From contig NZ_CP095049.1 of the NCBI RefSeq assembly GCF_022919135.1, positions 2,236,501 through 2,300,500 of the forward strand: a stretch of DNA of 64,000 nucleotides, in the 5' to 3' direction. Below, in pieces: positions 17,063 to 25,868 of this stretch (position 1 is the first letter of the stretch; each line of letters opens with the position of its first letter). Below the pieces are notes generated by a model, which worked only from the letters and a program-made list of their open reading frames with translations, was not told the DNA's origin and made no database searches. A program made the translations under genes and the position numbers. The stretch comes from Hymenobacter cellulosivorans. Lineage in GTDB: Bacteria > Bacteroidota > Bacteroidia > Cytophagales > Hymenobacteraceae.

Positions 17063-19552
17063 TTACTTGGCCTGCTCAATTTCCTGCACGGCTTTGTCAA
17101 TAGCCTGCTGGGCTTGCTGCACGTTGGGGCCAGTAGTTTTGCGCTGCTTTACACTTTGCAACAAGCCAATCAGGGGCTCGGCAGCACCCTGAGGCTTAAA
17201 CTGGATAGCCAGTTCTTTTACCCGCTCGACACCCTGGCTGAAGTTAGTCGGGTCGTCGAGGCGTACGAGCATGTTGGAGAGGCCTTCGAGCAGGCCGAAA
17301 CGGCCTTGCAGCGGGGCCGCGTCGAACTTGTCGCGCACAAAATTCCACTGGGCGTCGCCGCCCTGGGCCGCGTACACGCCGATAACGGCGGCCAGCATAT
17401 TCTGATTTTCCGTCGTTTCCAGGCTCTTAGCTTGGGCCAAAGCCTTGGCCGGAGCTACGACGGCCAGGCCGCTCAGGGCCGCTCCGCTCACCTGATACGA
17501 CTCATTTTTAAGCTGCTGGGTAAAGAGCTTCGCGTCCTTTTTATCCTTGAGCTTAGCCAGGGCATCCAGGGCGTTGGCGCGCACCGAGTTCTGCGGGTCG
17601 GTGGCGGCCAGCTTGCGTAGCGCCGGCGCTGCGGCTTTGGCTGTGGCCTTGTTTTCTAGGTTTAGGGCCGTAATGGCTACGGAGCGCAGGTTGTAGAACT
17701 TGTCCGACATAGCCTTCACCAGCAACGTGCGGGCCGCGGCATCGTCCTGCTTATCCTTGGCAGCCATAATAGCCTCGCGCCGGTCCGAGAACAGCGGGGC
17801 GTGGCTGTACTGGTACACGTATTCCGACAACGGCTTATTGTCCTTTTTGAGCCATACCGTGAGCTTGGTGGCATCCACGTTAACCAGATCGGGCTTGGCG
17901 CTGGCCGCAAACTGAAAGGTTTCGGTGGCCTGGCGCATCATCACCATGTGGCGCTCGGGCTTGCCGTTCACGTACACATCCACGGCCAGGGGCAGCTGAA
18001 ATACGGGGCCTTCCTGGGTTTGCTTCAGCGTCACGCTCTGCACCTTTTTGGCCGCGTCCCAGCTGTAGTCAATCGTGACTTCGGGGTGGCCGGCACCGTA
18101 GTACCACTGGTTGAAAAACCAGTTCAGGTCGCGGCCCGAGGCGGCTTCCATGGCCAGGCGCAGCTGGTGGGCTTCGCCGTTGCCGAGGGCGTTTTGCTTC
18201 AGGTACTGATTCAGGCCGGCGAAGTACACGTCGTCGCCGAGGTAGGTTCGCAGCATGTCCTGAATGGCCCCGCCCTTCTGGTAGGTCACTCCATCAAACA
18301 TTTCCTCTTTGTCGCCATAATGGAAGCGCACGAGGTTTTTGCTGTAATTATTGGGGTTGTTGAGGTAGTTGCGGATGTACTGGGCACGGTGGGCGTCGGC
18401 GGCTTCCTTACCGTACTTGTGCTCGGCCCACAGTGCCTCGCTCATGTCGGCCATCGACTCGTTCACGGTCAGGTTGCTCCAGCTTTCGGCCGTCACGTAG
18501 TCGCCAAACCACTGGTGAAACAGCTCGTGGGCAATGACGGACTGGTTGTTGGCGTACTCCCGGTCGAGCAGTTCGCGGGCATTCATCTGCAAAAATTCGC
18601 CGTGCAGGGTGGCCGTGGTGTTTTCCATGGCCCCGCTAACGTAGTCGCGGGCCACAATCTGGGCGTACTTGTTCCAAGGGAAATCCACGCCGAGGCGCTT
18701 GGAAAAGAACTCCATCATTTCGGGCGTGTCGCCGAAAATCTGCTTGGCGAAGGGCGCGTACTTGGGCTCCAGATAATAGGTTACCGGCTTGTCGCGCCAC
18801 TTGTCCTCGTAGATTTTGAAGTCGCCCACGGCCATCATAAACAGGTAGGGGGCGTGGGGCATTTCCATCTTCCAGGTGTCGGTGCGCAGCCCGGTGCCGG
18901 CCGGCGTAGAACCCGTCATGCGCCCGTTGCTGAGCGTGACATACTTGGCGGGCACCGTCATGCTGATTTCGGAAGTCGTCTTCTGGTTGGGCCGGTCGAT
19001 GGTCGGAAACCAGGCCGAGGAAGCTTCCGTCTCGCCCTGGGTCCAGATCTGCACGGGCTTGCCCTTGGTGGCGCTGTCGGGGTTGATGAAGTACAGGCCC
19101 TTAGCGTCGGTAATGGCCGCGCTGCCTTTCACCTTGAGCTCGTCGGGCTTGGCCGTGTACTCGATATACACGGTGTAGGGCGTGCCCACCGGCATCGTCC
19201 GGCCCAGCTGAATCCGCAGGTTATTCTGGTCGGCGTAGTCGTACTTGAGCGGGGTCTGGGTTGTGCCGTCTACTAAAGCCACCGTCTTAATATCGAAGCC
19301 CTTGGCATCGAGGCGCAGGGAATCGGTGGCGTAGGCGTAGGGCTTGAGCGTAAGCCAGGCCTTGCCGTTGAGGTGGCGCTTGGCGTAGTCGAAGCCGACA
19401 TCCAGCTTGGTGTGCACCAGCGCATTGATTTTCGTGTCAGTGGCGCGGTAGGGGAGTTCGGGTTCGGCAGCGGCCGTTGGGCGGGGCGCTTGCTGGGCCC
19501 AGCTGGCCGTAGCGGCCAATAAGCTGACGCTTAGAATCAGGGTTTTCTTCAC
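17063..19552 (-). CDS. M1-family zinc aminopeptidase with C-terminal HEAT-like region
   Basis: An 829-residue secreted peptidase with a signal peptide (MKKTLILSVSLLAATASWAQ). The N-terminal beta domain is followed by the M1 catalytic core: GAMEN at residues 307-311 for the substrate amino group, H342-E-x-x-H346 and E365 as zinc ligands. The last 230 residues are Ala/Leu-rich helices in repeats (about residues 590-820) that look like HEAT/ARM units, usual for this branch of the family. It removes N-terminal residues from peptides in the periplasm or outside the cell. The gene is transcribed alone, ending at a shared bidirectional terminator. Confidence 0.93.
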   Translation of the reverse strand: MKKTLILSVSLLAATASWAQQAPRPTAAAEPELPYRATDTKINALVHTKLDVGFDYAKRHLNGKAWLTLKPYAYATDSLRLDAKGFDIKTVALVDGTTQTPLKYDYADQNNLRIQLGRTMPVGTPYTVYIEYTAKPDELKVKGSAAITDAKGLYFINPDSATKGKPVQIWTQGETEASSAWFPTIDRPNQKTTSEISMTVPAKYVTLSNGRMTGSTPAGTGLRTDTWKMEMPHAPYLFMMAVGDFKIYEDKWRDKPVTYYLEPKYAPFAKQIFGDTPEMMEFFSKRLGVDFPWNKYAQIVARDYVSGAMENTTATLHGEFLQMNARELLDREYANNQSVIAHELFHQWFGDYVTAESWSNLTVNESMADMSEALWAEHKYGKEAADAHRAQYIRNYLNNPNNYSKNLVRFHYGDKEEMFDGVTYQKGGAIQDMLRTYLGDDVYFAGLNQYLKQNALGNGEAHQLRLAMEAASGRDLNWFFNQWYYGAGHPEVTIDYSWDAAKKVQSVTLKQTQEGPVFQLPLAVDVYVNGKPERHMVMMRQATETFQFAASAKPDLVNVDATKLTVWLKKDNKPLSEYVYQYSHAPLFSDRREAIMAAKDKQDDAAARTLLVKAMSDKFYNLRSVAITALNLENKATAKAAAPALRKLAATDPQNSVRANALDALAKLKDKKDAKLFTQQLKNESYQVSGAALSGLAVVAPAKALAQAKSLETTENQNMLAAVIGVYAAQGGDAQWNFVRDKFDAAPLQGRFGLLEGLSNMLVRLDDPTNFSQGVERVKELAIQFKPQGAAEPLIGLLQSVKQRKTTGPNVQQAQQAIDKAVQEIEQAK

Positions 19553-19631
19553 GGGGAGCAGGAAAGGGGAGAGTGTGGTTCCGGCGTGAAAGTAACCGTT
19601 CGGGCTCTAATGGCTGCTTGCAGCCCTCCTT

Positions 19632-20558
19632 TTACCCCAGCCCGCACTGCTTTTTATACAAGCCCGGCGTGATGCCCTCGTACTTTTTAAAGATGGTCTG
19701 AAAATAAGCTGGGTTGTTGAAGCCGGCCCGAAAGCAGACGTCGGCCACCGTGGCTACGGGGTTGCGTAAGAGGCGTTTGGCTTCGGCCAGCCGCTCTTGG
19801 ATAATGTACTCGACTGGCGTGAGGCCGAATTCACGCTTGAACAGGCGGAAAAACGTGGCTTTGCTCATGCAGGCCAGCTCACTGAGTTTGTCCACGGTAA
19901 TCTGCTCGGTGAAGTGGCGCTTGATGTACTGTACCACCTGGGCAAAGCGGTGGGAAGTCAGGTGCTGGGCGTAGTGGTTGAAAATCAGCTGGCGGGCGTT
20001 GGTTTGCATCAGCCGAATCAGGAGTTCCTGTAGGGTGAAGCCGGCCAGTACGTCCTTGGCCGCGTGGGTTTCCTGCGACAAATGAATCAGGCGCTCCAGG
20101 GTGCCGGTCAGTTCGGGCGTGTTGGTCAGGTGGGCGTTGTTATGGGCATCCAGGCGCCAGGGCGAATGGTCTTCGGCCAGCGGAAACCGCTCATTGAGCA
20201 AATCCACGGTGCTGCGGATGGTATCGGCGGGAATGGCCACAGCCAGGCACTGCGTGGGGTTGTCGAGTGTGGCTTCGGGGAAGTCGATTTCCATCAGTTG
20301 CTGCTCGCCTACAATCACCGACTCGCCCGGCAGGTAGTCGAAGGCGGGCTGCCCCGAGAGGTGCATTACTTTTTTGCCCCGGAGCATCGTGGTTAGCACC
20401 AGGCTGCCCATGCTCAGGGGCACGCGCTGGGCCGTTTGGTGGGTTTCGAAGATGTTGAGCTCAAAGGCGTCGAGCGAGTACACCGTGCGGTTTTCGACCA
20501 GGGTCGTCAGGTCGCTGGGGGCGTGCAGGGCGGGCAGGAGTCGTTGATTCAGGGCCAT
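19632..20558 (-). CDS. AraC-family transcriptional regulator
   Basis: A 308-residue regulator. The N-terminal 190 residues form an AraC-type sensing domain containing a cupin-like section (FDYLPGESVIVGEQQLMEIDFPEA), and the C-terminal 100 residues hold two helix-turn-helix units (DKLSELACMSKATFFRLFKREFG; VADVCFRAGFNNPAYFQTIFKKYEG-type residues). The gene is divergent from the aldehyde dehydrogenase gene, with 130 bases between the two starts, so it most likely controls that gene in response to an aldehyde, alcohol or related compound. The effector is not known. Confidence 0.92.
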   Translation of the reverse strand: MALNQRLLPALHAPSDLTTLVENRTVYSLDAFELNIFETHQTAQRVPLSMGSLVLTTMLRGKKVMHLSGQPAFDYLPGESVIVGEQQLMEIDFPEATLDNPTQCLAVAIPADTIRSTVDLLNERFPLAEDHSPWRLDAHNNAHLTNTPELTGTLERLIHLSQETHAAKDVLAGFTLQELLIRLMQTNARQLIFNHYAQHLTSHRFAQVVQYIKRHFTEQITVDKLSELACMSKATFFRLFKREFGLTPVEYIIQERLAEAKRLLRNPVATVADVCFRAGFNNPAYFQTIFKKYEGITPGLYKKQCGLG

Positions 20559-20688
20559 GGCAACAGGGGCTACAACACCGTCGGGAAACTTGCGACTATT
20601 CCCGAGCTTGTTGAGAGAATACTACATATTTTCCGGCAATTTCTAACGCTACCTTGTGAGTAAGTCATCACTCATAAACACCCGCCGC
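20559..20688. promoter_or_regulatory. Divergent control region of the AraC regulator and aldehyde dehydrogenase
   Basis: A 130-base gap between two diverging starts, with an AT-rich core (around 20620-20645, GAGAATACTACATATTTTCC). It should hold both promoters and the operator of the AraC regulator. No clear operator repeat could be picked out by eye. Confidence 0.5.
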
Positions 20689-22215
20689 ATGGAAACGTTA
20701 GAAAAACCCGTCACCCTCGTCGACCGTCCCCCGTTCAAATCGCACTACGACAACTTTATCGGCGGCAAATGGGTGGCGCCGGTGAAGGGTCAGTACTTCG
20801 AGAATCCGTCGCCCATCGACGGCAAGGCCTTCTGCAAAGTAGCCCGCAGTTCGAAGGAAGATATTGAGCTGGCCCTGGATGCGGCCCACGAGGCATTCAA
20901 AACCTGGGGCAAAACCTCGGCCACCGAGCGCAGCAACATCCTCAACAAAATTGCCAACCGCATCGAGGAAAACCTGGCCTTCCTGGCCGCCGTCGAGACG
21001 GTAGAAAACGGCAAGGCCATCCGCGAAACCACCTACGCCGACCTGCCCCTGGTTATCGACCATTTTCGCTACTTCGCCAGCGTAATCAGGGCCGAGGAAG
21101 GCAACGTGACCGAGCTCAACAGCACCACCGTTTCGATGAACATTCAGGAGCCCCTGGGCGTGGTCGGGCAGATTATTCCCTGGAACTTCCCGCTGCTGAT
21201 GGCCACCTGGAAGCTGGCCCCGGCCCTGGCCGCCGGCTGCACCGTGGTGATGAAGCCTGCCGAGCAGACGCCCGCCTCCATTATGGTGCTCATGGAGCTG
21301 CTTCAGGATTTGCTGCCCGCCGGCGTGGTCAACGTCGTGAATGGCTTCGGCTTGGAAGCCGGCAAGCCCCTAGCCTCGTCGCCCCGCATCCAGAAGGCCT
21401 CCTTTACCGGCGAAACCACCACCGGCCGCCTGATTATGCAGTACGCGGCCGAAAACCTGATTCCGGTGACCATGGAGCTGGGCGGCAAGTCGCCGAACGT
21501 ATTCTTCAAATCGGTGATGGATGCCGACGACGACTTTCTCGACAAGGCTATTGAAGGGGCCGTGATGTTTGCCCTGAATCAGGGCGAAATCTGCACCTGT
21601 CCTTCGCGGATGTTGGTGCATGAAGACATTTACGACGAGTTTATGGAGCGCGTCATTGCCCGCGTAAAGGCCATTAAGCTCGGCAACCCGCTGGACATGG
21701 AAACCATGATGGGTGCCCAGGCCAGCAACGACCAGTTCGAGAAAATTCTGAGCTACCTCGAAATTGGCAAGGCCGAAGGGGCCGAGGTGCTGTGCGGCGG
21801 CGATGCCTACCACCAGGAAGACGGGGCCTTATCGGAAGGCTACTACATTCAGCCCACTGTGTTCCGGGGCCACAACAAGATGCGCATCTTCCAGGAGGAA
21901 ATTTTCGGCCCGGTAGTGTCCGTGACGACCTTCAAAACAACGGAGGAAGCCATTGAAATTGCCAACGACACGCTCTACGGCCTCGGTGCCGGCGTCTGGA
22001 CCCGCGACGCGCATGAGCTCTACACCGTGCCCCGCGCCATCGAAGCTGGCCGCGTCTGGGTCAACTGCTACCACGACTACCCCGCCGGCGCGCCTTTCGG
22101 GGGCTATAAGGCCTCGGGCTTCGGCCGTGAAAATCACAAGATGATGCTGGCCCACTACCGGCAGAACAAGAACATGCTCATCAGCTACAGCCAGAAGCCG
22201 CTGGGCTTCTTCTAG
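20689..22215 (+). CDS. Aldehyde dehydrogenase (AcoD/ExaC type)
   Basis: 508 residues from the ATG at 20689; a GTG at 20656 would add 11 residues. NAD-binding and catalytic motifs are complete: [20 protein letters not shown], the glutamate motif MELGGKSPN (E263), and the active-site Cys in [11 protein letters not shown] (C302, with C304 beside it). The CTCPSR form is typical of the AcoD/ExaC branch, which oxidises acetaldehyde and related short aldehydes. It is cytoplasmic. The AraC gene lies divergently upstream, and a DUF779 gene, often found next to this type of dehydrogenase, is 0.9 kb downstream. Confidence 0.94.
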   Translation: METLEKPVTLVDRPPFKSHYDNFIGGKWVAPVKGQYFENPSPIDGKAFCKVARSSKEDIELALDAAHEAFKTWGKTSATERSNILNKIANRIEENLAFLAAVETVENGKAIRETTYADLPLVIDHFRYFASVIRAEEGNVTELNSTTVSMNIQEPLGVVGQIIPWNFPLLMATWKLAPALAAGCTVVMKPAEQTPASIMVLMELLQDLLPAGVVNVVNGFGLEAGKPLASSPRIQKASFTGETTTGRLIMQYAAENLIPVTMELGGKSPNVFFKSVMDADDDFLDKAIEGAVMFALNQGEICTCPSRMLVHEDIYDEFMERVIARVKAIKLGNPLDMETMMGAQASNDQFEKILSYLEIGKAEGAEVLCGGDAYHQEDGALSEGYYIQPTVFRGHNKMRIFQEEIFGPVVSVTTFKTTEEAIEIANDTLYGLGAGVWTRDAHELYTVPRAIEAGRVWVNCYHDYPAGAPFGGYKASGFGRENHKMMLAHYRQNKNMLISYSQKPLGFF

Positions 22216-22241
22216 GCCAAAAGTGACTGAGTGACCTGGCA

Positions 22242-22288
22242 CAAAGGGGGCCTGGCAGCTGCACTAATAGGCCGCCAGGCTCCCTTTG
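22242..22288. terminator. Hairpin between converging genes
   Basis: CAAAGGGgGCCTGGCaGC (22242-22259) pairs with GCcGCCAGGCtCCCTTTG (22271-22288), giving a stem of about 17 pairs with three mismatches and an 11-base loop. There is no T-run on either side, so termination would be weak. Confidence 0.5.
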
Positions 22289-22323
22289 CTACCGGTATTT
22301 CCAGCGCTGAAGTTGATGGATAA

Positions 22324-23058
22324 CTAGGAAGCCGGCTCCGTCGCCTCGGCTTTGGGCAAGCTCACTGGAGTAAGCTCGGCGTCGAAGTAGGCAATGCCTT
22401 CGTCGTTTTTCTCCGCGGCGGCGTAGGCGCGGGCCAGGACGGGCAGCAGCAGCCATTCCTCGTCGTCAATCACGCGGCGCGCCTGCTCGATGATGCCGGC
22501 TTCCTTGGTTCCCCAAGCCAGCGGCCGGGGCTCAAAGTTGGTGTAGAACCGGTGCTCCTCATCAGTATCGCCAAACAAGGACACGCAGGGTGCCTGCATT
22601 CCCAGCTCGGCCGCCTGCCCTGGCAGCTCCTTGATGATCACCTCCTTCACGCCCCAGACGATGGTGCCGGGTTCTTCGTCGTCCTCGCCGCCGGGGCGCA
22701 CGTCGGCCACGCAGGTCAGGGTGAGGGGATTCAGGTTGGTGATAATGCCCGGAATCAGCAGGCCGTTGCGGTACGCGTCGCCCTTCAGGGTCTGGGGCAG
22801 GCGGCTGGCAATGAACAGCACCGGCAACGACAGCACGATAAGAATGCCACCCCACACCGGGTGCTGCCACCAGCACAGCCCGATGCCCAGGGCCAGCAGC
22901 GCCAGACCTGCCGACCCCCAGCCCTGCAACAGGCTACGGTAGCGGTGGTGGTAGATGTCGTAGCGGCGCACTAGGCGCATGTCAGGCTCAATGTTCACAG
23001 CTCGTGAGGCCACGGAGTTGTTCAGAAATTCGCCCGGGTCGCCAATAGCTCTTTCCAT
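22324..23058 (-). CDS. Hypothetical membrane protein, DUF3239-like
   Basis: A 244-residue protein with two adjacent transmembrane helices (about residues 46-85), followed by a cytoplasmic beta-rich domain starting GLLIPGIITNLNPLTLTCVADV, which resembles what I know of DUF3239. The C-terminal region includes FYTNFEPRPLAWGTKEAG. The function is unknown. It starts 90 bases from the divergent DUF779 gene and converges with the aldehyde dehydrogenase gene. The family link is recall only; the membrane topology is clear from the sequence. Confidence 0.65.
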   Translation of the reverse strand: MERAIGDPGEFLNNSVASRAVNIEPDMRLVRRYDIYHHRYRSLLQGWGSAGLALLALGIGLCWWQHPVWGGILIVLSLPVLFIASRLPQTLKGDAYRNGLLIPGIITNLNPLTLTCVADVRPGGEDDEEPGTIVWGVKEVIIKELPGQAAELGMQAPCVSLFGDTDEEHRFYTNFEPRPLAWGTKEAGIIEQARRVIDDEEWLLLPVLARAYAAAEKNDEGIAYFDAELTPVSLPKAEATEPAS

Positions 23059-23148
23059 ATATGCGTAAAAGTAGTTTCTCCCGCAACGGCCTGGGCTACT
23101 GCCGGGTTACTGCCTGCCACGCATTTTACCTTCTTCCCTTGCCTGCTT

Positions 23149-23550
23149 ATGTCTACTGCCCGCGTCCTGGTAACGCCCGCCGCCGAAGCCGTTATTGACC
23201 AGCTCCGCCAAGAGCACGGCCCGCTGATGTTTCACCAAAGCGGCGGCTGCTGCGACGGCTCCTCACCCATGTGCTTTGCCAAAGGTGAATTCCGCGTGGG
23301 CACCAACGACGTGTGGCTGGGGCAGATTCACGGCTGCGACTTTTTCATGAGCGCCGCCCAGTTTGAGTACTGGAAGCACACCCAGCTCACGGTAGACGTG
23401 GTGAAGGGCCGGGGTGCCAGCTTCTCGCTGGAAATTCCTCTGGGCGTCCGCTTCCTGATTCGCTCCCGCTTATTTACTCAGGAGGAAGAGCAGGATATGA
23501 CCCCGATATATGATGGCGAGGAGTACCTGACGCGGCCCATGGAAGCATGA
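23149..23550 (+). CDS. DUF779 protein, companion of aldehyde dehydrogenases
   Basis: A 133-residue cytoplasmic protein with the DUF779 signature HQSGGCCDGSSPMC (C34, C35, C42) and a further Cys at 63 (HGCDFFMS), which could form a metal site. DUF779 genes are commonly adjacent to AcoD-type aldehyde dehydrogenase genes; here the dehydrogenase ends about 0.9 kb upstream with one opposite-strand gene between. The function is unknown, but a shared pathway is likely. A terminator hairpin lies 24 bases after the stop. Confidence 0.9.
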   Translation: MSTARVLVTPAAEAVIDQLRQEHGPLMFHQSGGCCDGSSPMCFAKGEFRVGTNDVWLGQIHGCDFFMSAAQFEYWKHTQLTVDVVKGRGASFSLEIPLGVRFLIRSRLFTQEEEQDMTPIYDGEEYLTRPMEA

Positions 23551-23574
23551 GTTTGGGCTCTGGTGAAAACAGAA

Positions 23575-23605
23575 AAAAGCCCCGGCAACTGCTGCCGGAG
23601 CTTTT
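23575..23605. terminator. Bidirectional intrinsic terminator
   Basis: AAAAGC-C-CCGGCA pairs across a 5-base loop with TGCCGG-A-GCTTTT. It is flanked by an A-run on the left and T-rich sequence on the right. It separates the DUF779 gene (+) from the lipoprotein gene (-). Confidence 0.75.
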
Positions 23606-23629
23606 CCTGTTTTATGCTTACTAGGTACT

Positions 23630-24097
23630 CTACCGAACCCGCACTGGCAAGCCTTCCAACTGAGCGTAGCTGAGTTTCCAGGCGCCCTTGGGGTTCTTTT
23701 TCCAGAGCAGGATAAAGTTGCCCTCGCCCACACCCATCGGCGTGCCCGGCGTGGTCGGAATTACGTCGACCTGGTAGGTGCCGCCTTCGTAGGCCGTTTG
23801 GGCGTCGGTGCCGGAGGAGGCTACATTGAGGCGCAGGTTAGAAATTGTGCCCATCGTTTCGCGCACCCAGCGGTTCGATACTTCCGATTTTCCCTGGAAG
23901 TGGGTTTCACCCTGCAGAAAGTGCACGTCGTCAGCAAACAGGGTGTCGAGCTGGATGGCGTTTTTGCTGTTCCAGGCGCTGATAAACTGCTGGTCGAGGG
24001 CCTGGGCAGTAACCGTGGTGGCGGGCGTTTCCGCGGTTTTGGTGCAGGAAGAGGCCAGAACTACCGTCAAGGGCATCATCCAAAGAAGGGACTTCAT
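23630..24097 (-). CDS. NTF2-like (DUF4440/SnoaL-type) lipoprotein
   Basis: 155 residues from the ATG at 24095-24097, chosen because a lipoprotein signal follows at once (MKSLLWMMPLTVVLASSC, lipid-modified Cys18). The mature domain has the cone-shaped NTF2-like pattern: a helix with FISAWNSKNAIQLDTLFADDVHFL, a beta sheet with GEGNFILLWKK, and a terminal WKLSYAQLEG strand, as in YybH/SgcJ-type proteins. These bind small hydrophobic ligands or are enzymes; no catalytic residue is evident. It is probably a periplasmic lipid-anchored protein. A hairpin separates it from the glycine-zipper gene upstream. Confidence 0.8.
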   Translation of the reverse strand: MKSLLWMMPLTVVLASSCTKTAETPATTVTAQALDQQFISAWNSKNAIQLDTLFADDVHFLQGETHFQGKSEVSNRWVRETMGTISNLRLNVASSGTDAQTAYEGGTYQVDVIPTTPGTPMGVGEGNFILLWKKNPKGAWKLSYAQLEGLPVRVR

Positions 24098-24130
24098 ACA
24101 GTCTAGGGGTTTGATGGGGGATGGAAACAA

Positions 24131-24168
24131 TTTCGCCGACTCCGGCACAGGGGCTGGAGTCGGCGAAA
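24131..24168 (-). terminator. Hairpin terminator after the glycine-zipper gene
   Basis: A 13-bp perfect stem (TTTCGCCGACTCC) with a 12-base loop lies 23 bases past the stop of the gene at 24191-24736. The following bases on the minus strand are only moderately T-rich. Confidence 0.6.
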
Positions 24169-24190
24169 CTAAGCTAAGCAAAGTCCGGAG

Positions 24191-24736
24191 TTACCAGCTC
24201 TTGCGACGTACTTCCGAGGTCGAGTAGGGCGTGTTACGGTCACCGTACGACTCGTTCGGGAGGTAACCAGCGGCTACCGGGCCGTTAGCAGCGTTCAGCA
24301 TCATGGGCGTGTTGGCGGCGAAGCCATTGGCCATTACGGGATACTGCTGCTGTTGTTTCTGGGCCTGAGCGGCCAAATCGGCTTTCTTTTCGGCGGCGGC
24401 TACGCGGCGGGCCAGAGCGGCGCGCTCGGCGCGGGCTTCGGCGGCGCGGTTGGCGGCAGCCTGGTTGGCAGCAGCCACGCGGGCGGCTTCCTTACGCTTG
24501 TTGTCGGTGCGTTTACCAATGGCGTAACCTACGCCGGCACCTGCTACGCCACCTACTACGCCACCCACGGCGCGGTTGCGCTTATGAATGATGGCACCGG
24601 CAGCCGCGCCACCAAGACCACCAATGACGGCACCTTTCGCCTGCGGGCTCCATTTTCCAGTTTGGGCCTGGGCCATGTTGCTATACACAGCAGTGAAGAA
24701 CATTACCAGGGCGAGAATCAAACTGACCTTTTTCAT
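24191..24736 (-). CDS. Glycine-zipper envelope protein (YMGG-like)
   Basis: A 181-residue protein with a signal peptide (cleavage near MAQAQ, residue 25), a glycine-zipper region (about residues 34-75: GAVIGGLGGAAAGAIIHKRN, then GGVVGGVAGAGVGYAIG), an Ala/Arg/Lys-rich coiled-coil-like segment (about 80-130) and a Gln-rich, low-complexity tail. The glycine zipper should form packed membrane helices, as in YmgG/Rick17kDa-like proteins. The role is unknown, probably envelope stability. The 165 bases upstream contain its promoter. Confidence 0.8.
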   Translation of the reverse strand: MKKVSLILALVMFFTAVYSNMAQAQTGKWSPQAKGAVIGGLGGAAAGAIIHKRNRAVGGVVGGVAGAGVGYAIGKRTDNKRKEAARVAAANQAAANRAAEARAERAALARRVAAAEKKADLAAQAQKQQQQYPVMANGFAANTPMMLNAANGPVAAGYLPNESYGDRNTPYSTSEVRRKSW

Positions 24737-24901
24737 GACTTAAGTTCTTTACGGTTTCAGAACACTTCTTCAGTTGTGATGAGGTGTTTTGCAAGCACCG
24801 TGCCAGTACGGATACCGCTCCGGCCCAGTGCCAAAACCTATACGGATGAGAAGCTCGTCAGGATTTACTGCCTTTGCGCCTCAGCAAAGCGGCAGCCAGA
24901 G

Positions 24902-25819
24902 CTATTTTACCAACCAGCCGTTGGCGTCGAGCCAGTTTTGCAGCCGCTCGGTCCAGTTGTCCTTCGTGGTTTTGTTGTTCATGCCGAAACCGTGGCCGCC
25001 CTTCGGGTAAAGGTGCATCTCGACCGGCACGTTAGCCCGCAAACAAGCCTCGTAGAAGCGTAGGCTGTTCTGCACTTTCACGGTTTTGTCGTCGGCTGCG
25101 TGCACTAAGAAGGTCGGGGGAGTTTGGGCCGTAACCTGCTGCTCATTGGAATAGAGATTAATTTGGGCGGCCGGGGGCGTGTCGCCGAGCAGGCTCTTGC
25201 GGGAGCCTGCGTGGGCCAAGCTGTCGGTGAAGCTGATAACGGGGTAGAGCAGCACCAGAAAGTCGGGCCGCACGGACGTGTTGTCTTTGGGGTCGCCGAC
25301 GGGGGTGGTGAAGTGAGTGCCGGCCGTAGCCGCCAGGTGGCCGCCCGCCGAAAAGCCCATTATTCCCACCCGGTTGGGGTTGATGCCGTACACCGTGGCC
25401 TGCTGCCGCACTAGGCGCAGGGCCTGCTGAGCGTCCATCAGGGGCGCAGTAGTCTTGTCAGGCTGGCTCTGGTCGTTGGGCAGGCGGTACTTGAGCACGA
25501 AGGCCGTGACGCCCATTTCGTTGAGGCGCTTGGCTACGTCGGTGCCCTCGTGGTCCATGGACAGGCGCACGTAGCCGCCGCCGGGGCAGATGATGACAGC
25601 CGTGCCGTTGGCTTTTTCCTTGGCCGGCCGGAACACCTGCAGCGTGGGCTGCACCACGTTGGAAACCCGCACTCCGCCGTTGGCCAGCGTGGTGGTCGAT
25701 TCCTGCAAGTTGGTGGCAATGGAGTTGGGAATGGTGCCCGAATAGAGTGAAACAATGCTTTGGGCAGACATAGAATGGGCAGAAAACCCGAGTAGGGCAG
25801 CTAAAACCAGTGCTTTCAT
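24902..25819 (-). CDS. Secreted alpha/beta hydrolase, esterase of BD-FAE type
   Basis: 305 residues from the ATG at 25817-25819, chosen because a signal peptide follows (MKALVLAALLGFSAHSMSAQ). It has the oxyanion loop CPGGGY (79-84), nucleophile elbow GFSAGG (S157), and late Asp and His motifs (HAADDKTV; KGGHGFGM). This layout matches BD-FAE / acetyl-xylan-esterase-like enzymes that act on esterified plant polysaccharides, although the substrate cannot be told. The protein is periplasmic or exported. The gene lies 49 bases downstream of the DUF6493 gene on the same strand, so read-through transcription is possible. Confidence 0.88.
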   Translation of the reverse strand: MKALVLAALLGFSAHSMSAQSIVSLYSGTIPNSIATNLQESTTTLANGGVRVSNVVQPTLQVFRPAKEKANGTAVIICPGGGYVRLSMDHEGTDVAKRLNEMGVTAFVLKYRLPNDQSQPDKTTAPLMDAQQALRLVRQQATVYGINPNRVGIMGFSAGGHLAATAGTHFTTPVGDPKDNTSVRPDFLVLLYPVISFTDSLAHAGSRKSLLGDTPPAAQINLYSNEQQVTAQTPPTFLVHAADDKTVKVQNSLRFYEACLRANVPVEMHLYPKGGHGFGMNNKTTKDNWTERLQNWLDANGWLVK

Positions 25820-25868
25820 AGACAAACCGGGAGGTGAAAACCGAAAGTACGAGATGCGCCGGGCATTG

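Noticed and set aside
17801..19276. Long open frame of 491 codons antisense to the M1 peptidase gene
   Set aside because: It is a shadow of a GC-rich coding region: the opposite strand carries a complete peptidase with catalytic motifs, and the shadow product is rich in His, Val and Gly with no domain.
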